A stretch of 48,679 nt of DNA, taken from UBA7359 sp047618295 (GTDB taxonomy: Bacteria; Pseudomonadota; Gammaproteobacteria; Eutrophobiales; Eutrophobiaceae). The first letter of the stretch is position 1. Each line of letters starts with the position of its first letter. Where the stretch lies: assembly GCA_047618295.1 (NCBI GenBank), contig JBLHKL010000002.1, positions 1-48,679 of the forward strand, given 5' to 3'. Shown piece after piece: positions 24,548 through 33,698 of this stretch. The notes below the pieces were generated by a model that was given only the letters and a program-made list of their open reading frames with translations, searched no databases and was not told where the DNA came from. Position numbers and translations under genes: made by a program.

Positions 24548-25297
24548 ATGCATAACGCACTCGTTATTGGCGCATCGGGTGGCATTGGAACAGCTATGAC
24601 TCAGCTCCTACTGAAGAAAGGCATACATGTCATTGCTAGTGTCAGAAAACATCGAATAAGTAAACTTGAACAACTAGAGAAGCTAAAATCAGACTATAAA
24701 TCACAGTTAAGAATAGTTTCGATGGATATTAGTGAGCAAGAAAGTGTAGAAAAAGCGTTCACTTCAATATCTGAACAAACAAATAAGTTACATTTGATTA
24801 TTAATTGCACCGGTCTGTTGCATAACAGTAAGGGCCTTCAACCTGAAAAACGTCTCGAAGATATTAATGCTAATAATCTCGCCCAGTCTTTTGCAATTAA
24901 CTCGATTGGCCCTTTACTCATTGCTCGCTATGCATTGCCACTGCTTCGTCATGAAGAACGCAGTGTACTATCGAATATTTCTGCTCGTGTCGGTAGTATT
25001 TCCGATAACCGCGCTGGTGGCTGGTATGCCTACCGAGCGGCAAAGGCTGCACAGAACATGATCACTAAAACTCTCGCAATTGAATTGAATAGACGCTCAC
25101 CGAATACGATTTGTGTGGGTCTACATCCAGGCACCGTGAATACTGAATTATCCAAACCATTCCAAAGAAACCTGAAACCGGGACAACTTACAACAACTGA
25201 GCAATCAGCAAATTATATGTATGCAGTCATGAGTAAGTTAGATAATAATGATAGCGGCAAAGTATTTGCCTGGAATGGCAGTGAAGTATTACCTTAG
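24548..25297 (+). CDS. short-chain dehydrogenase/reductase
   Basis: A 249-residue SDR. GASGGIGTAM is the NAD(P) glycine motif (TGxxxGxG type), DISEQE is the cofactor-selective acidic strand end, and NCTGLL replaces the NNAG motif. NISARVGSISDNRAGGWYAYRAAKAA supplies the catalytic Ser, Tyr and Lys (YxxxK). The ending KVFAWNGSEVLP matches the CsgA-like cytosolic SDR branch found in many proteobacteria. The substrate cannot be told. A 230-base AT-rich region upstream holds its promoter, and ACGGAG precedes the ATG. Confidence 0.88.
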   Translation: MHNALVIGASGGIGTAMTQLLLKKGIHVIASVRKHRISKLEQLEKLKSDYKSQLRIVSMDISEQESVEKAFTSISEQTNKLHLIINCTGLLHNSKGLQPEKRLEDINANNLAQSFAINSIGPLLIARYALPLLRHEERSVLSNISARVGSISDNRAGGWYAYRAAKAAQNMITKTLAIELNRRSPNTICVGLHPGTVNTELSKPFQRNLKPGQLTTTEQSANYMYAVMSKLDNNDSGKVFAWNGSEVLP

Positions 25298-25333
25298 TTG
25301 AAGAATCTAATTAGGTTCATTTCGCCTAACTCA

Positions 25334-25795
25334 TCATCCTATAGAATAAACAGCACACAAACCAATGAACATAAATATGGTAACCACAATGGTCAATCTG
25401 AACCGCATCTGCATGTACCATACTGGTAACAGGCTATTTAATTCTGAAAACTTCTCATAAACAAATAAAAGTGGGTATGCAATAAAAAACATCAGCAACG
25501 CAACAGGTAAATCACTGATTAGCGCTAACCAACCAATCAACCCAGGCAATACGCTGATTGATAATAATAAGCCTTGTCTTTGCATCGAATCAGTCTTTAG
25601 CAAAAAACCCCAATGAACTGCGCCAACGAAGCCCAGGATAACCGCACCATAGGAAACGAATGCAATCATTGAATACGAACTAAGCTCTTTACTACTGGAA
25701 TATATACCCACTAAGGTAGTGACAAACGGCAATAATCCACCGTAACTTAAACAATAGATAATATTTTTAGTTTTATCTGTGATCTCATTATTCAT
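25334..25795 (-). CDS. DUF3429 family membrane protein
   Basis: A 153-residue inner-membrane protein with five hydrophobic helices and almost no loops. The pattern YGGLLPFVTTLVGIY, then YGAVILGFVGAVHWGF and LLLSISVLPGLIGWLALI, is that of DUF3429. The conserved GAVHWG lies in the second or third helix. Function is unknown. It lies 24 bases downstream of the VOC-domain gene on the same strand. Confidence 0.8.
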   Translation of the reverse strand: MNNEITDKTKNIIYCLSYGGLLPFVTTLVGIYSSSKELSSYSMIAFVSYGAVILGFVGAVHWGFLLKTDSMQRQGLLLSISVLPGLIGWLALISDLPVALLMFFIAYPLLFVYEKFSELNSLLPVWYMQMRFRLTIVVTIFMFIGLCAVYSIG

Positions 25796-25819
25796 ATATT
25801 AAAATAGCTTTAAAAATAA

Positions 25820-26113
25820 TTATTTTGTTTCAATAATTTCAACTGAGTTTCCAAATGGGTCTTTAATATAAACCGACGCCGTTCCATCTCGATGCTCTGT
25901 TAACGTACCAAAATCTTCAGCATTTGTACTTTCAATTGCAAAATGTGGTGGGTGCTGATCCGGCATGACCAAGGCGAGTGAAAGGTTACTAAATTTAAGT
26001 AATGCCCATGTATCATCTTCATAATCGAGACTGGCATCAAACTTATCGGTATACCATTTCACCGCTGTTTTAATATTGTTCACCTGTATAGCGACATGAT
26101 GTATCTTGTCCAT
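25820..26113 (-). CDS. VOC-superfamily (glyoxalase-like) protein
   Basis: A 97-residue protein with a single pair of VOC beta-alpha-beta modules. KIHHVAIQVNNIKTAVKWYTDKF is the first, LVMPDQHPPHFAIE the centre, and HRDGTASVYIKDPFGNSVEIIETK the second module with the final conserved Glu. Candidate metal ligands are His4 or His5 and the final Glu. It is shorter than typical 120-residue members, with the middle compressed. The reaction is unknown. Confidence 0.78.
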   Translation of the reverse strand: MDKIHHVAIQVNNIKTAVKWYTDKFDASLDYEDDTWALLKFSNLSLALVMPDQHPPHFAIESTNAEDFGTLTEHRDGTASVYIKDPFGNSVEIIETK

Positions 26114-26255
26114 AATATGTCCTGTTTATTAGATAGATTGCCATGATTTTATAGTGTATTGATTAACTAAGCATGTACTGCAAAACAGAATTCGTCCTAA
26201 ACAAGGTATTTAATACCAATCAGCCCAGCGCTGTTCAATTTAAATTAAAAATAAT

Positions 26256-27236
26256 ATGAAGCGTATTGCCATTATAGGTGCAGGAATGTCCGGCCTGACC
26301 GTTGCAAAGCAGCTTAAAGACATAGCAACCGTCGAATTATTTGAAAAATCGCGAGGTGTCAGCGGAAGGATGTCGACGCGTTATGCCGAGCCCTACCAGT
26401 TTGATCATGGCGCTCAGGACTTTACCGTCCGCGACGAAGCCTTTAAATCTTTTTTAGCCCCCTATATAGAAGCGGGGGTCTTGCAGGAATGGAAACCAAA
26501 ACTAATGCTGCTAGAAAAAGGTCAGATAGCTAAGGCAAGAAACTGGTCGGAAATACATTACGTACCCGTCCCTAAGATGAATGAATTATGTATCGCTATG
26601 GCAAAGGAAATTGATGTCAATTTAAATACAGAAATCACCAAAATAGAAAAACGAAATCAGCATTGGTTTTTGAAAACAAAAAATCACCAAGAGTTTGGGC
26701 CATATGAATGGATCATCAATACAACACCTGCACCACAAGCGGAAAAACTTTTACCAACCTCTTTTTCGGGCTATCACCATTTTAAAAAATGTAAGATGCT
26801 TGGCTGTTACACTCTAATGTTAGCCATCAAAAATCCATTATCGTGGGAATGGCAAGCGGCAATAGTAAAGAACTCACTTATTTCATGGATGACATTAAAT
26901 TCGAATAAACCCGGTCGCGACAATAAACAAACACTAGTTATTCAAACCGATAACCAATGGTCCGAAGACCATATAGATGAACCAACATCAGACATACAAC
27001 AGCTTATTCTCAATGAATTAAACAGCCTGTTGTCATATGATTTTTCAAGTAGTGAATATTTGACAACACATCGCTGGCGATATGCGGATACTAAACTGGC
27101 CACAGATGTGGATTACCATCTCGATCATGATCTAAATCTTGGTGCATGTGGTGATTGGTTTATAAAAGGTCGTATAGAAGCTGCCTTTTTGAGCGGATAT
27201 AAGCTCGCTAATAGCATAAAACAGCTTCTATCCTGA
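26256..27236 (+). CDS. renalase-like FAD/NAD(P) oxidoreductase
   Basis: A 326-residue flavoprotein. IAIIGAGMSGLTVAKQL is the dinucleotide-binding motif and EKSRGVSGRMSTR the family-typical loop after the acidic strand end. FDHGAQDFTVRD and the C-terminal LGACGDWFIKGRIEAAFLSGYKLA are FAD contacts shared with renalase-like bacterial proteins. Bacterial renalases re-oxidise misreduced nicotinamide isomers, so this is a likely but unproven role. It is cytosolic and of usual length. Confidence 0.85.
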   Translation: MKRIAIIGAGMSGLTVAKQLKDIATVELFEKSRGVSGRMSTRYAEPYQFDHGAQDFTVRDEAFKSFLAPYIEAGVLQEWKPKLMLLEKGQIAKARNWSEIHYVPVPKMNELCIAMAKEIDVNLNTEITKIEKRNQHWFLKTKNHQEFGPYEWIINTTPAPQAEKLLPTSFSGYHHFKKCKMLGCYTLMLAIKNPLSWEWQAAIVKNSLISWMTLNSNKPGRDNKQTLVIQTDNQWSEDHIDEPTSDIQQLILNELNSLLSYDFSSSEYLTTHRWRYADTKLATDVDYHLDHDLNLGACGDWFIKGRIEAAFLSGYKLANSIKQLLS

Positions 27237-27579
27237 AATAATGCCAATAAATTGTTTGATTCTATGTTAAAGTGCGCCCATCTTGACACCAGTAGGTGTC
27301 CAGAGCGTCATCACTAGTTGTTAGTTCGCCTCACTGCATTGCCGTTATTTAGAATCGCAATCCATCCAAAGAGTCCAACTGTCCCTCCCTTTGAGAGCCA
27401 ATTACTGCATGCCGCACTTACGGCAAAGCTATCTACTGCCCCGAACTGTATACGCGTTTACGCGTGCGCAAATATTAGAGCTTATTTTACTTAGCCAAAT
27501 TTATAAGTCATTTCGCTGACTTTTTGCTCGAATGAGCAAGTTACGAAATGATACAAATCTATATTTAGGAAATTATTTA
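27237..27579 (+). promoter_or_regulatory. long structured leader of rhlE
   Basis: This 343-base stretch between the renalase-like gene and rhlE holds no convincing gene but has several hairpins. GACACC AGTA GGTGTC lies at 27285-27300, a GCCG/CGGC pair near 27411, and AAGTCA/TGACTT followed by TTT at 27505-27525. TTGCTC GAAT GAGCAA at 27524-27539 touches the previous T-run. The last two could compete as terminator and anti-structure. A 36-codon frame (27409-27519) ends inside the terminator-like stem. Long 5' leaders are common for RNA helicases that autoregulate. Confidence 0.5.
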
Positions 27580-28938
27580 ATGACATTTGAAAAACTCGGA
27601 TTATCCGAAGAACTACTTCGCGCAGTGCGCGAATCAGGCTATACAAAACCAACACCGATTCAGGCACAAGCCATTCCCGCTATACTGGAAGGTAAAGATG
27701 TAATGGCTGCAGCACAAACAGGCACGGGAAAAACTGCCGGATTCACACTACCGATATTACAACTTCTCAATGAAAAACCACCGGTAAAGAATAACCGTGC
27801 CCGTGCATTGGTGTTAACACCAACACGAGAGCTCGCAGCCCAAGTACAAGAGAGTGTGTTTACCTACGGGAAACATTTGCAACTACGCTCTGCCGTTGTT
27901 TTTGGAGGCGTTAAAATAAACCCGCAGATGATGAAACTACGTCGCGGCGTCGATGTGTTAGTTGCGACACCAGGTCGTTTACTTGATCTGTTCCAACAAC
28001 GCGCTATTAACTTCAATGATATTGAAATACTGGTATTAGATGAAGCGGACCGTATGTTGGACATGGGCTTTATACATGACATCAAAAAAATCATGGCGCT
28101 GCTACCGAAGCAACGACAGACCCTGATGTTCTCTGCTACGTTTTCACCAGAGATTAGACAACTCGCTAAAGGCATTATCAATAACCCGGTTGAGATCGAT
28201 GTTGCGCCACGTAATTCGGCCGTTGAAACTATCTCACAAGTAGTTTATCCCGTCGATAAAGCACGTAAAGCTGATCTGCTCAGTCATCTGATCCGCAAAG
28301 AAAACTGGTATCAAGTATTAGTATTCAGTCGTACCAAGCATGGCGCCGATAAATTGGTGAAACGCTTATCACGCGACAATATCCATGCTGCAGCAATTCA
28401 TGGCAATAAAAGTCAAGCGCAACGTACCAAGGCACTCGACGGATTTAAAAAGAATAAAACTCAGATATTGGTTGCAACTGACATCGCTGCAAGAGGCATA
28501 GACATTGATCAGCTTTCTCATGTTGTTAATTTTGACTTACCGAATGTGCCTGAAGATTATGTTCATCGCATCGGCCGCACAGGTCGTGCCGGAGCAAGTG
28601 GTCAAGCTATCTCATTGGTCAGTGCTGATGAAGCCAAACAACTACAAGATATCGAACGACTGATAAAACGTAAGATCGAACGTGAAGAAATAGAAACCTT
28701 CGAACCACAGCATATTGTCCCTGATTCTGTCTCAGGTAAATCGTCGCAAAATAAAAAACGCGCGAATCCTAACAACAGTAACAGCAATAAACCAAAACGA
28801 TATAGCGGTAAGCGCAACAGCACCAGTGAAGAGAACCCACGTAGTCGTTATGGCAAGCCAAACAATTCGAGCAATAGAAATAGCACTCCTGGTAACCGTC
28901 AGAGACGAGCAACCTCGGCAGAAAGACCAGCAGTTTAA
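27580..28938 (+). CDS. rhlE: DEAD-box ATP-dependent RNA helicase RhlE
   Basis: A 452-residue helicase. The RecA-1 motifs are GYTKPTPIQAQAIP (Q motif), AAQTGTGKTAGF (I), PTRELAAQV (Ia), TPGRLLD (Ib), VLDEADRML (DEAD) and SATF (SAT). The RecA-2 motifs are VFSRTKHGADKL, VATDIAARGIDI and HRIGRTGRAG (VI). The tail is basic and Asn/Ser/Arg-rich, as in RhlE. I start it at ATG 27580 (MTFEKLGLSEE), which has AGGA 9 bases upstream and matches RhlE. An upstream in-frame ATG at 27532 lies within the leader hairpin. It remodels RNA in ribosome assembly or decay. Confidence 0.93.
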   Translation: MTFEKLGLSEELLRAVRESGYTKPTPIQAQAIPAILEGKDVMAAAQTGTGKTAGFTLPILQLLNEKPPVKNNRARALVLTPTRELAAQVQESVFTYGKHLQLRSAVVFGGVKINPQMMKLRRGVDVLVATPGRLLDLFQQRAINFNDIEILVLDEADRMLDMGFIHDIKKIMALLPKQRQTLMFSATFSPEIRQLAKGIINNPVEIDVAPRNSAVETISQVVYPVDKARKADLLSHLIRKENWYQVLVFSRTKHGADKLVKRLSRDNIHAAAIHGNKSQAQRTKALDGFKKNKTQILVATDIAARGIDIDQLSHVVNFDLPNVPEDYVHRIGRTGRAGASGQAISLVSADEAKQLQDIERLIKRKIEREEIETFEPQHIVPDSVSGKSSQNKKRANPNNSNSNKPKRYSGKRNSTSEENPRSRYGKPNNSSNRNSTPGNRQRRATSAERPAV

Positions 28939-28948
28939 TATTAGTTAG

Positions 28949-29010
28949 ATTATTGAAGACCATCACGAACATCAAAATCAGATGATTGCCGTGCTTGGTC
29001 TTTCAATAAT
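28949..29010. terminator. long inverted repeat after rhlE
   Basis: ATTATTGAAGACCA (28949-28962) is complementary to TGGTCTTTCAATAAT (28996-29010) apart from one bulged T. The 33-base intervening sequence leaves a large loop. It follows the rhlE stop and may end its transcript or protect the 3' end. Confidence 0.4.
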
Positions 29011-29016
29011 AAATCT

Positions 29017-29034
29017 GTCCCTACATGTAGGGAC
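29017..29034. promoter_or_regulatory. 18-bp perfect palindrome upstream of the DUF1488 gene
   Basis: GTCCCTACATGTAGGGAC is a perfect palindrome 27 bases before the start of the gene at 29061. It could be an operator, or a hairpin in the leader. There is no T-run after it. Confidence 0.35.
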
Positions 29035-29060
29035 CTCATAAATGACAGAGGTAAATAACA

Positions 29061-29360
29061 ATGGAAGCCATAGTTCACAAACAAAAGAATGCGGGTGATG
29101 GACGTATATCATTCCCCACATTACATTGCTGGAACCCGGAAACAGAAATTATCACTATAGCGGCTCAAGTCAGTGGCAAACGCGTGTCTTGTCGAATCGC
29201 CTATGCTGATATAAAAACCAAGTATCCTGTGGTAGCAGATACACCGCTTGAGACTGTTATAAAATACCGAAAGGAAATTGAAAACGCAGCTAAAGAATTA
29301 ATTGAAAATAAAAAGTATGAGAAAGACGGTTCTATTAAAATAGACTACGTTAATCTTTAA
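29061..29360 (+). CDS. DUF1488 family protein
   Basis: A 99-residue protein matching DUF1488: ISFPTLHCWNPETEIITIAAQVSGKRVSCRIAYADI, then the R-KEIENAAKELIENKKYEKDGSIKI end. The conserved C-R-I strand and the helix before the final strand fit the family. Function is unknown. AGAGGTAAATAAC precedes the ATG. Its position directly after rhlE suggests possible read-through expression. Confidence 0.75.
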   Translation: MEAIVHKQKNAGDGRISFPTLHCWNPETEIITIAAQVSGKRVSCRIAYADIKTKYPVVADTPLETVIKYRKEIENAAKELIENKKYEKDGSIKIDYVNL

Positions 29361-29407
29361 TTGTAGTTCTATTTAATTTAGTTCTCTTAGTGTATAAATA
29401 GACTGTT

Positions 29408-30274
29408 TTATCTAAGCAAGAGTAAGGGTGTCTTGGTATTAAGTAACATTTTTGCAGTAAAACTGCCCAATATCAGATCATGTAATCGGGTGTGATTAAA
29501 TGCGCCCATGATCGTCAAGTCAATATTATGGCTAACTTGATAGTCACATAATTCATCCTCAGTTTTACCTTGCAAACTTGCACTGATAATTTCACCCCAT
29601 CCTGCAGTTTTAAGTTTATTAACGGCATTCTCAATTAAACTATGAGCCGTATCTTTTTTATTAACGCAGACCAGATGACAGCTTAAACCTTCGTATAGCG
29701 GACTATTTGCTATCATATCAATATGTTTATCACTGGCTTCACTACCATCATAGGCAATCATAATACGTTGCGGAATTTTGAAAACATCATAAGCAACCAG
29801 AATATGTCCATGTAAAGAACGGATCATTGATTCCAGCTTTGCACCGATTTTATCAGTTTGGTCTTCGTGTATTTTTCCTCTCGCGCCTATCACCAAGATA
29901 CGTAATTCTTCTTTAAGCTCTACCAAAGTTTCAATCAAATTGCCGTGTTGCAAACATAAAATCGGGTCATTAAATCCATCCTCAACAACACGCTCATTTG
30001 CCGCTTGTAAAATAGACTTCCCTTCTTTTAAACGTAATTTACTGCGCGTATGTTCATTGCTGGTAATTTCTTCAAGTAAATGGTCGCGACTATCCACGCC
30101 CAAGTTACCGGACAAATCAACTTCTTTAGCCATCTCTTGATGATGGTCAATTGTGTACAGAAGCTTTAATGGCCCTTCAACACGTTGTGCTAACCATACG
30201 GCGTAATCACAAACTGCTTCAGAAAGTTTAGAACCATCAATACAAGCCAGAATCAATTTTTTATTATTAGTCAT
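29408..30274 (-). CDS. tandem universal stress protein
   Basis: A 288-residue protein of two UspA domains. Domain 1 starts LILACIDGSKLSEAVCDYA and ends LVIGARGK; domain 2 starts RIMIAYDGSEASDKHIDMIA and ends TIMGAFNHTRLHDLILGSFTAKMLLNTKTPLLLL. The nucleotide loop of domain 2, G-x2-NHTRLHDLILGS, fits the ATP-binding G-2x-G-9x-G/S type. Its ATG overlaps the stop of the SulP gene by one base, so it is translated from the same mRNA and probably regulates or senses for the transporter. Confidence 0.88.
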   Translation of the reverse strand: MTNNKKLILACIDGSKLSEAVCDYAVWLAQRVEGPLKLLYTIDHHQEMAKEVDLSGNLGVDSRDHLLEEITSNEHTRSKLRLKEGKSILQAANERVVEDGFNDPILCLQHGNLIETLVELKEELRILVIGARGKIHEDQTDKIGAKLESMIRSLHGHILVAYDVFKIPQRIMIAYDGSEASDKHIDMIANSPLYEGLSCHLVCVNKKDTAHSLIENAVNKLKTAGWGEIISASLQGKTEDELCDYQVSHNIDLTIMGAFNHTRLHDLILGSFTAKMLLNTKTPLLLLR

Positions 30275-31767
30275 TAGTGGCCACCCATAATTTTTTCAAT
30301 CTCTTCCGGTTTATCATGAACACCAAAACGATCAATTATCGTCGAACTGGCTTCATTAAGCCCTATTAATTCTACCTCTGCACCTTGGCGCCGCAACTTA
30401 ATCACAGCTTTATCCAGTGAAGACACTGATGTTATATCCCAAAAATGCGCACGATTTAGATCGATTACAATCTTCTCTACCGCTTCCTTGAAATCAAAGG
30501 CAGCGATAAATTTATCTGCTGAACTAAAGAATACCTGTCCCACGACATGATAGGTTCGAGTATCACTATCCTCATCATATTCAGATTCAACATACATTAA
30601 ATGGCTAATCTTGTTTGCAAAAAACAATGATGCCAGCAGTACACCCACAAACACACCCAAAGCCAGATTATGTGTCCATACAACAACCAAAACTGTCATT
30701 ATCATGACTAGATTAGAAGAAAGAGGATGTTGCTTAAGATCACGAAATGAACCCCAGTTAAACGTTCCTATCGAGACCATAATCATCACAGCAACCAGTG
30801 CTGCCATAGGTATCTGGCTGATCCAATCGCCGAGAAACACCACCATAATCAACAATAAAACACCTGCAAGCAACGTGGATAAACGTCCACGACCACCAGA
30901 TTTAATATTAATGACAGATTGCCCAATCATCGCACAACCGGCCATGCCGCCCATGAGACCTGAGCCAATATTGGCAATCCCTTGGCCTTTGCACTCTCTA
31001 TTTTTATCACTATCTGTGTCGGTAAGATCATCAACAATCGTTGCCGTCATTAATGATTCCAGTAAACCTACCACCGCCAGCGGAACCGCATAGGGAAAAA
31101 TGATTTTCAACGTTTCCATAGTTAATGGTACATCTGGCCAGAGAAACAGTGGCAAGGTGTCAGGCAACTCACCCATATCACCTACCGTTCGAATATCCAA
31201 CTTCAATGTTAATGCGATGCCAGTTAAAACAATAATGCACACTAGCGGCGAAGGAATCGATTTTCCAACTACGGGAATAAGTGGAAATAAATAAATAATT
31301 CCCAAACCGCTTAAGGTCATTACATAGACATGCCAGGTAACATTCGTTAGCTCTGGTAATTGCGCCATAAAGATCAGTATAGCCAAAGCATTTACAAAGC
31401 CGGTAACTACCGAACGTGATACAAAACGCATTAAACTACCCAGCTTGAGGTAGCCTGCAATTATTTGAATCGCCCCCGTTAACAGGGTTGTTGCTAACAG
31501 GTATTGCAGTCCATGGTCTTTAACCAAGGTAACCATCAACAACGCCATAGCACCTGTCGCAGCACTGATCATACCAGCACGTCCACCAACAATAGCCGTC
31601 GTCACGGCAATGCAGAAAGAAGCGTAGAGACCCACTTTAGGATCAACGCCAGCAATAATAGAGAAGGCAATCGCCTCGGGAATCAACGCGAGCGCAACAA
31701 CGAGCCCTGCCAAAATATCAGCGCGAATATTTCCTAACCAATCTTGTTTTTTTGAAAGTAAAAGCAT
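30274..31767 (-). CDS. SulP-family anion transporter with STAS domain
   Basis: A 497-residue transporter. About ten or more membrane helices run from residue 10 to 390, starting with DILAGLVVALALIPEAIAFSIIAGVDPKVGLYASF, the SulP signature. GGMAGCAMIGQSVINIKSGGRGRLSTL is the second conserved stretch. A cytosolic STAS domain follows (residues about 405-497) with VIDLNRAHFWDITSVSSLDKAVIKLRRQGAEVELIG. SulP proteins move sulfate, bicarbonate or dicarboxylates with Na+ or H+. The fused order with a USP gene recalls bicarbonate-transporting members, but substrate is not shown. Confidence 0.9.
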   Translation of the reverse strand: MLLLSKKQDWLGNIRADILAGLVVALALIPEAIAFSIIAGVDPKVGLYASFCIAVTTAIVGGRAGMISAATGAMALLMVTLVKDHGLQYLLATTLLTGAIQIIAGYLKLGSLMRFVSRSVVTGFVNALAILIFMAQLPELTNVTWHVYVMTLSGLGIIYLFPLIPVVGKSIPSPLVCIIVLTGIALTLKLDIRTVGDMGELPDTLPLFLWPDVPLTMETLKIIFPYAVPLAVVGLLESLMTATIVDDLTDTDSDKNRECKGQGIANIGSGLMGGMAGCAMIGQSVINIKSGGRGRLSTLLAGVLLLIMVVFLGDWISQIPMAALVAVMIMVSIGTFNWGSFRDLKQHPLSSNLVMIMTVLVVVWTHNLALGVFVGVLLASLFFANKISHLMYVESEYDEDSDTRTYHVVGQVFFSSADKFIAAFDFKEAVEKIVIDLNRAHFWDITSVSSLDKAVIKLRRQGAEVELIGLNEASSTIIDRFGVHDKPEEIEKIMGGH

Positions 31768-32036
31768 CTAAATCCTATAGTCGATAAGTAACAAACAGCC
31801 ACTAATGGACTGTCTGATTAAAATTAAAAATAGTTGGTGGGTATTAATGCGCTAGTTCATAAGCGCCAATCTGATACCGGGACTGCGGATAAATCTATTA
31901 TCCCAGCCGTACATACAAGTTGAGAGGTGATATAGCCCAAAGACGAGTGCCAACGGCGGCTATTATAGTCTCTGTTCCAGATCTAGATAGGGGTAAAAGC
32001 CATTTTTATCGACTGGCGTTTCAATAATAGAACTTA

Positions 32037-32263
32037 TGTGCCCGGACTGAATGGCACTTATTTAACGGAAATTTTCCGGGAAAAACCTATAGCCACAGAG
32101 GGACAGAGAGAGACAATGTATTGTTTTTCATTCTGATCTTCTCTGTGTTCGCGGTAATTGTTCCAGACATTACTCTACCTCCTCCATCCATGGAGTCGTT
32201 TGTGGCCAATGCCGTATTTTTTAACGGTTTTTAACTTAAGTAAGCGCTATTTGTGCCCGGACT
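32037..32263. mobile_element. MITE-like element with 12-bp direct repeats (copy 1)
   Basis: TGTGCCCGGACT occurs at 32037-32048 and again at 32252-32263. Between them lies a 203-bp non-coding element whose left end GAATGGCACTTATTTAA is matched by the inverted right end AATAGCGCTTACTTAA. These are imperfect terminal inverted repeats with a target duplication. Inside is a CACAGAGG...CTCTGTG palindrome. The ends match the element at 40723-40837. No transposase is encoded; the 11-12 bp duplication suits an IS4-group transposase in trans. The rest of the 31768-32315 gap shows no gene. Confidence 0.7.
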
Positions 32264-32315
32264 TATTTTTTTAATGTATCATGCGCCACCTTCCCGACTA
32301 GGCGACAAAGACCTC

Positions 32316-33698
32316 GTGAGCACAACAGACTTTTCATCACTACCCTTAAGACCTGAAGAATTAGCCAATATTCAGTCATTGGAGTATCACACACTGACGC
32401 CAATTCAGGCGCAAAGCCTACCTGCTATTCTGGAAGGCAAAGACCTACTGGCTCAGGCAAAAACCGGTAGTGGCAAAACAGCAGCTTTTGCTATTGGCCT
32501 GCTACATAAACTTGAAGTCACAACTTATCAAGTACAGTCACTAATACTTTGTCCGACACGTGAACTAGCCGACCAAGTAACTAGTGAAATCAGACGCCTT
32601 GCACGTTCAATTCCAAATACCAAGATAGTCACTTTATGTGGCGGCAAATCAATGGACCCACAACTCGCTTCGCTGGAACATCAACCACATATTGTTGTAG
32701 GCACCCCGGGGCGCGTATTAAAACATTTAGATAAAGGGTCATTAAAACTAGACGGCCTGAAAACATTGGTGCTGGATGAGGCCGACCGCATGTTGGATAT
32801 GGGTTTTCATGACGAAATCATGCGTGTTATTAAAATAGCACCACAGAAAAGACAAACCCTATTGTTCTCTGCAACCTATCCGAATGAAATAAAAAAAGTC
32901 AGTAATGCGATTCAAATCAACCCGGTTGATGTTCGTATAGAAAGCCTGCATGACGACAAAAAGATTAAACAGGTTTTTTATGAAATAACACCTGGAGAAA
33001 GAACACAGACATTAATCACCTTATTACGACATTATCAACCAGAATCAAGTTTAGTATTTTGTAATACTAAACAACAATGTCAGGATCTCGCGAGTGAATT
33101 ATGGCAACAGGGTTTTCATGCGCTGGCCTTGCATGGCGATCTTGAACAACGTGATCGCGATCAAGTATTAATACAATTTTCTAATAAGAGCTGTTCAATT
33201 TTAATCGCAACTGATGTTGCCGCGCGTGGTCTGGATATAAAAGAATTACATGCCGTAATTAATTTCGAATTATCACCCGACCCCGAGATACATATTCACC
33301 GTATCGGTCGTACCGGTCGTGCTGATAAAGATGGATTGGCATTTAGTTTCTTCATGGCCTCTGAAAAATTTAGAGTTGAAGCAATAGAAGAGTATAAAAA
33401 TAGTCCTGTTAAAATCGGAACGACTGCAACACTTAAGGCAAAAGATAACAACAAGCTTTTTCCGCCAATGGTCACGCTATGCATTAATGCCGGACGTAAA
33501 GACAAAGTGCGTGCAGGTGATATCCTCGGAGCCTTAACAGGCAACACTGATCTTACGGGTAATCAAATTGGTAAAATTGATATCTTTGATAAGCTAGCCT
33601 ACGTCGCTGTAGAACAAACGATCGCAAAGCAAGCTTTGGAAGTACTTTCGGAAGGAAAGATAAAAGGACGTAAATTTAAAGTAAAAAGATTGCGTTAA
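32316..33698 (+). CDS. dbpA: DEAD-box ATP-dependent RNA helicase DbpA
   Basis: A 460-residue helicase. YHTLTPIQAQSLPAIL (Q motif), AQAKTGSGKTAAF (I), LDEADRMLDMGF (DEAD), LFSATYP (SAT), ATDVAARGLDI and HRIGRTGRA (VI) form the core. The last 75 residues (VTLCINAGRKDKVRAGDILGALTG and VAVEQTIAKQALEVLSEGKIKGRKFKVKRL) are the DbpA RNA-recognition domain that binds 23S rRNA hairpin 92. The start is set at GTG 32316 (STTDFSSLPL), aligned with the usual DbpA start. Upstream in-frame ATG 32274 and GTG 32253 fall in or next to the MITE end. It acts in 50S assembly. Confidence 0.92.
   Translation: MSTTDFSSLPLRPEELANIQSLEYHTLTPIQAQSLPAILEGKDLLAQAKTGSGKTAAFAIGLLHKLEVTTYQVQSLILCPTRELADQVTSEIRRLARSIPNTKIVTLCGGKSMDPQLASLEHQPHIVVGTPGRVLKHLDKGSLKLDGLKTLVLDEADRMLDMGFHDEIMRVIKIAPQKRQTLLFSATYPNEIKKVSNAIQINPVDVRIESLHDDKKIKQVFYEITPGERTQTLITLLRHYQPESSLVFCNTKQQCQDLASELWQQGFHALALHGDLEQRDRDQVLIQFSNKSCSILIATDVAARGLDIKELHAVINFELSPDPEIHIHRIGRTGRADKDGLAFSFFMASEKFRVEAIEEYKNSPVKIGTTATLKAKDNNKLFPPMVTLCINAGRKDKVRAGDILGALTGNTDLTGNQIGKIDIFDKLAYVAVEQTIAKQALEVLSEGKIKGRKFKVKRLR

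Noticed and set aside
27409..27519. 36-codon frame in the rhlE leader as a real protein gene
   Set aside because: Its nearest GAGAG is about 12 bases upstream, too far for a confident ribosome site. It is kept only as a possible leader peptide in the findings.
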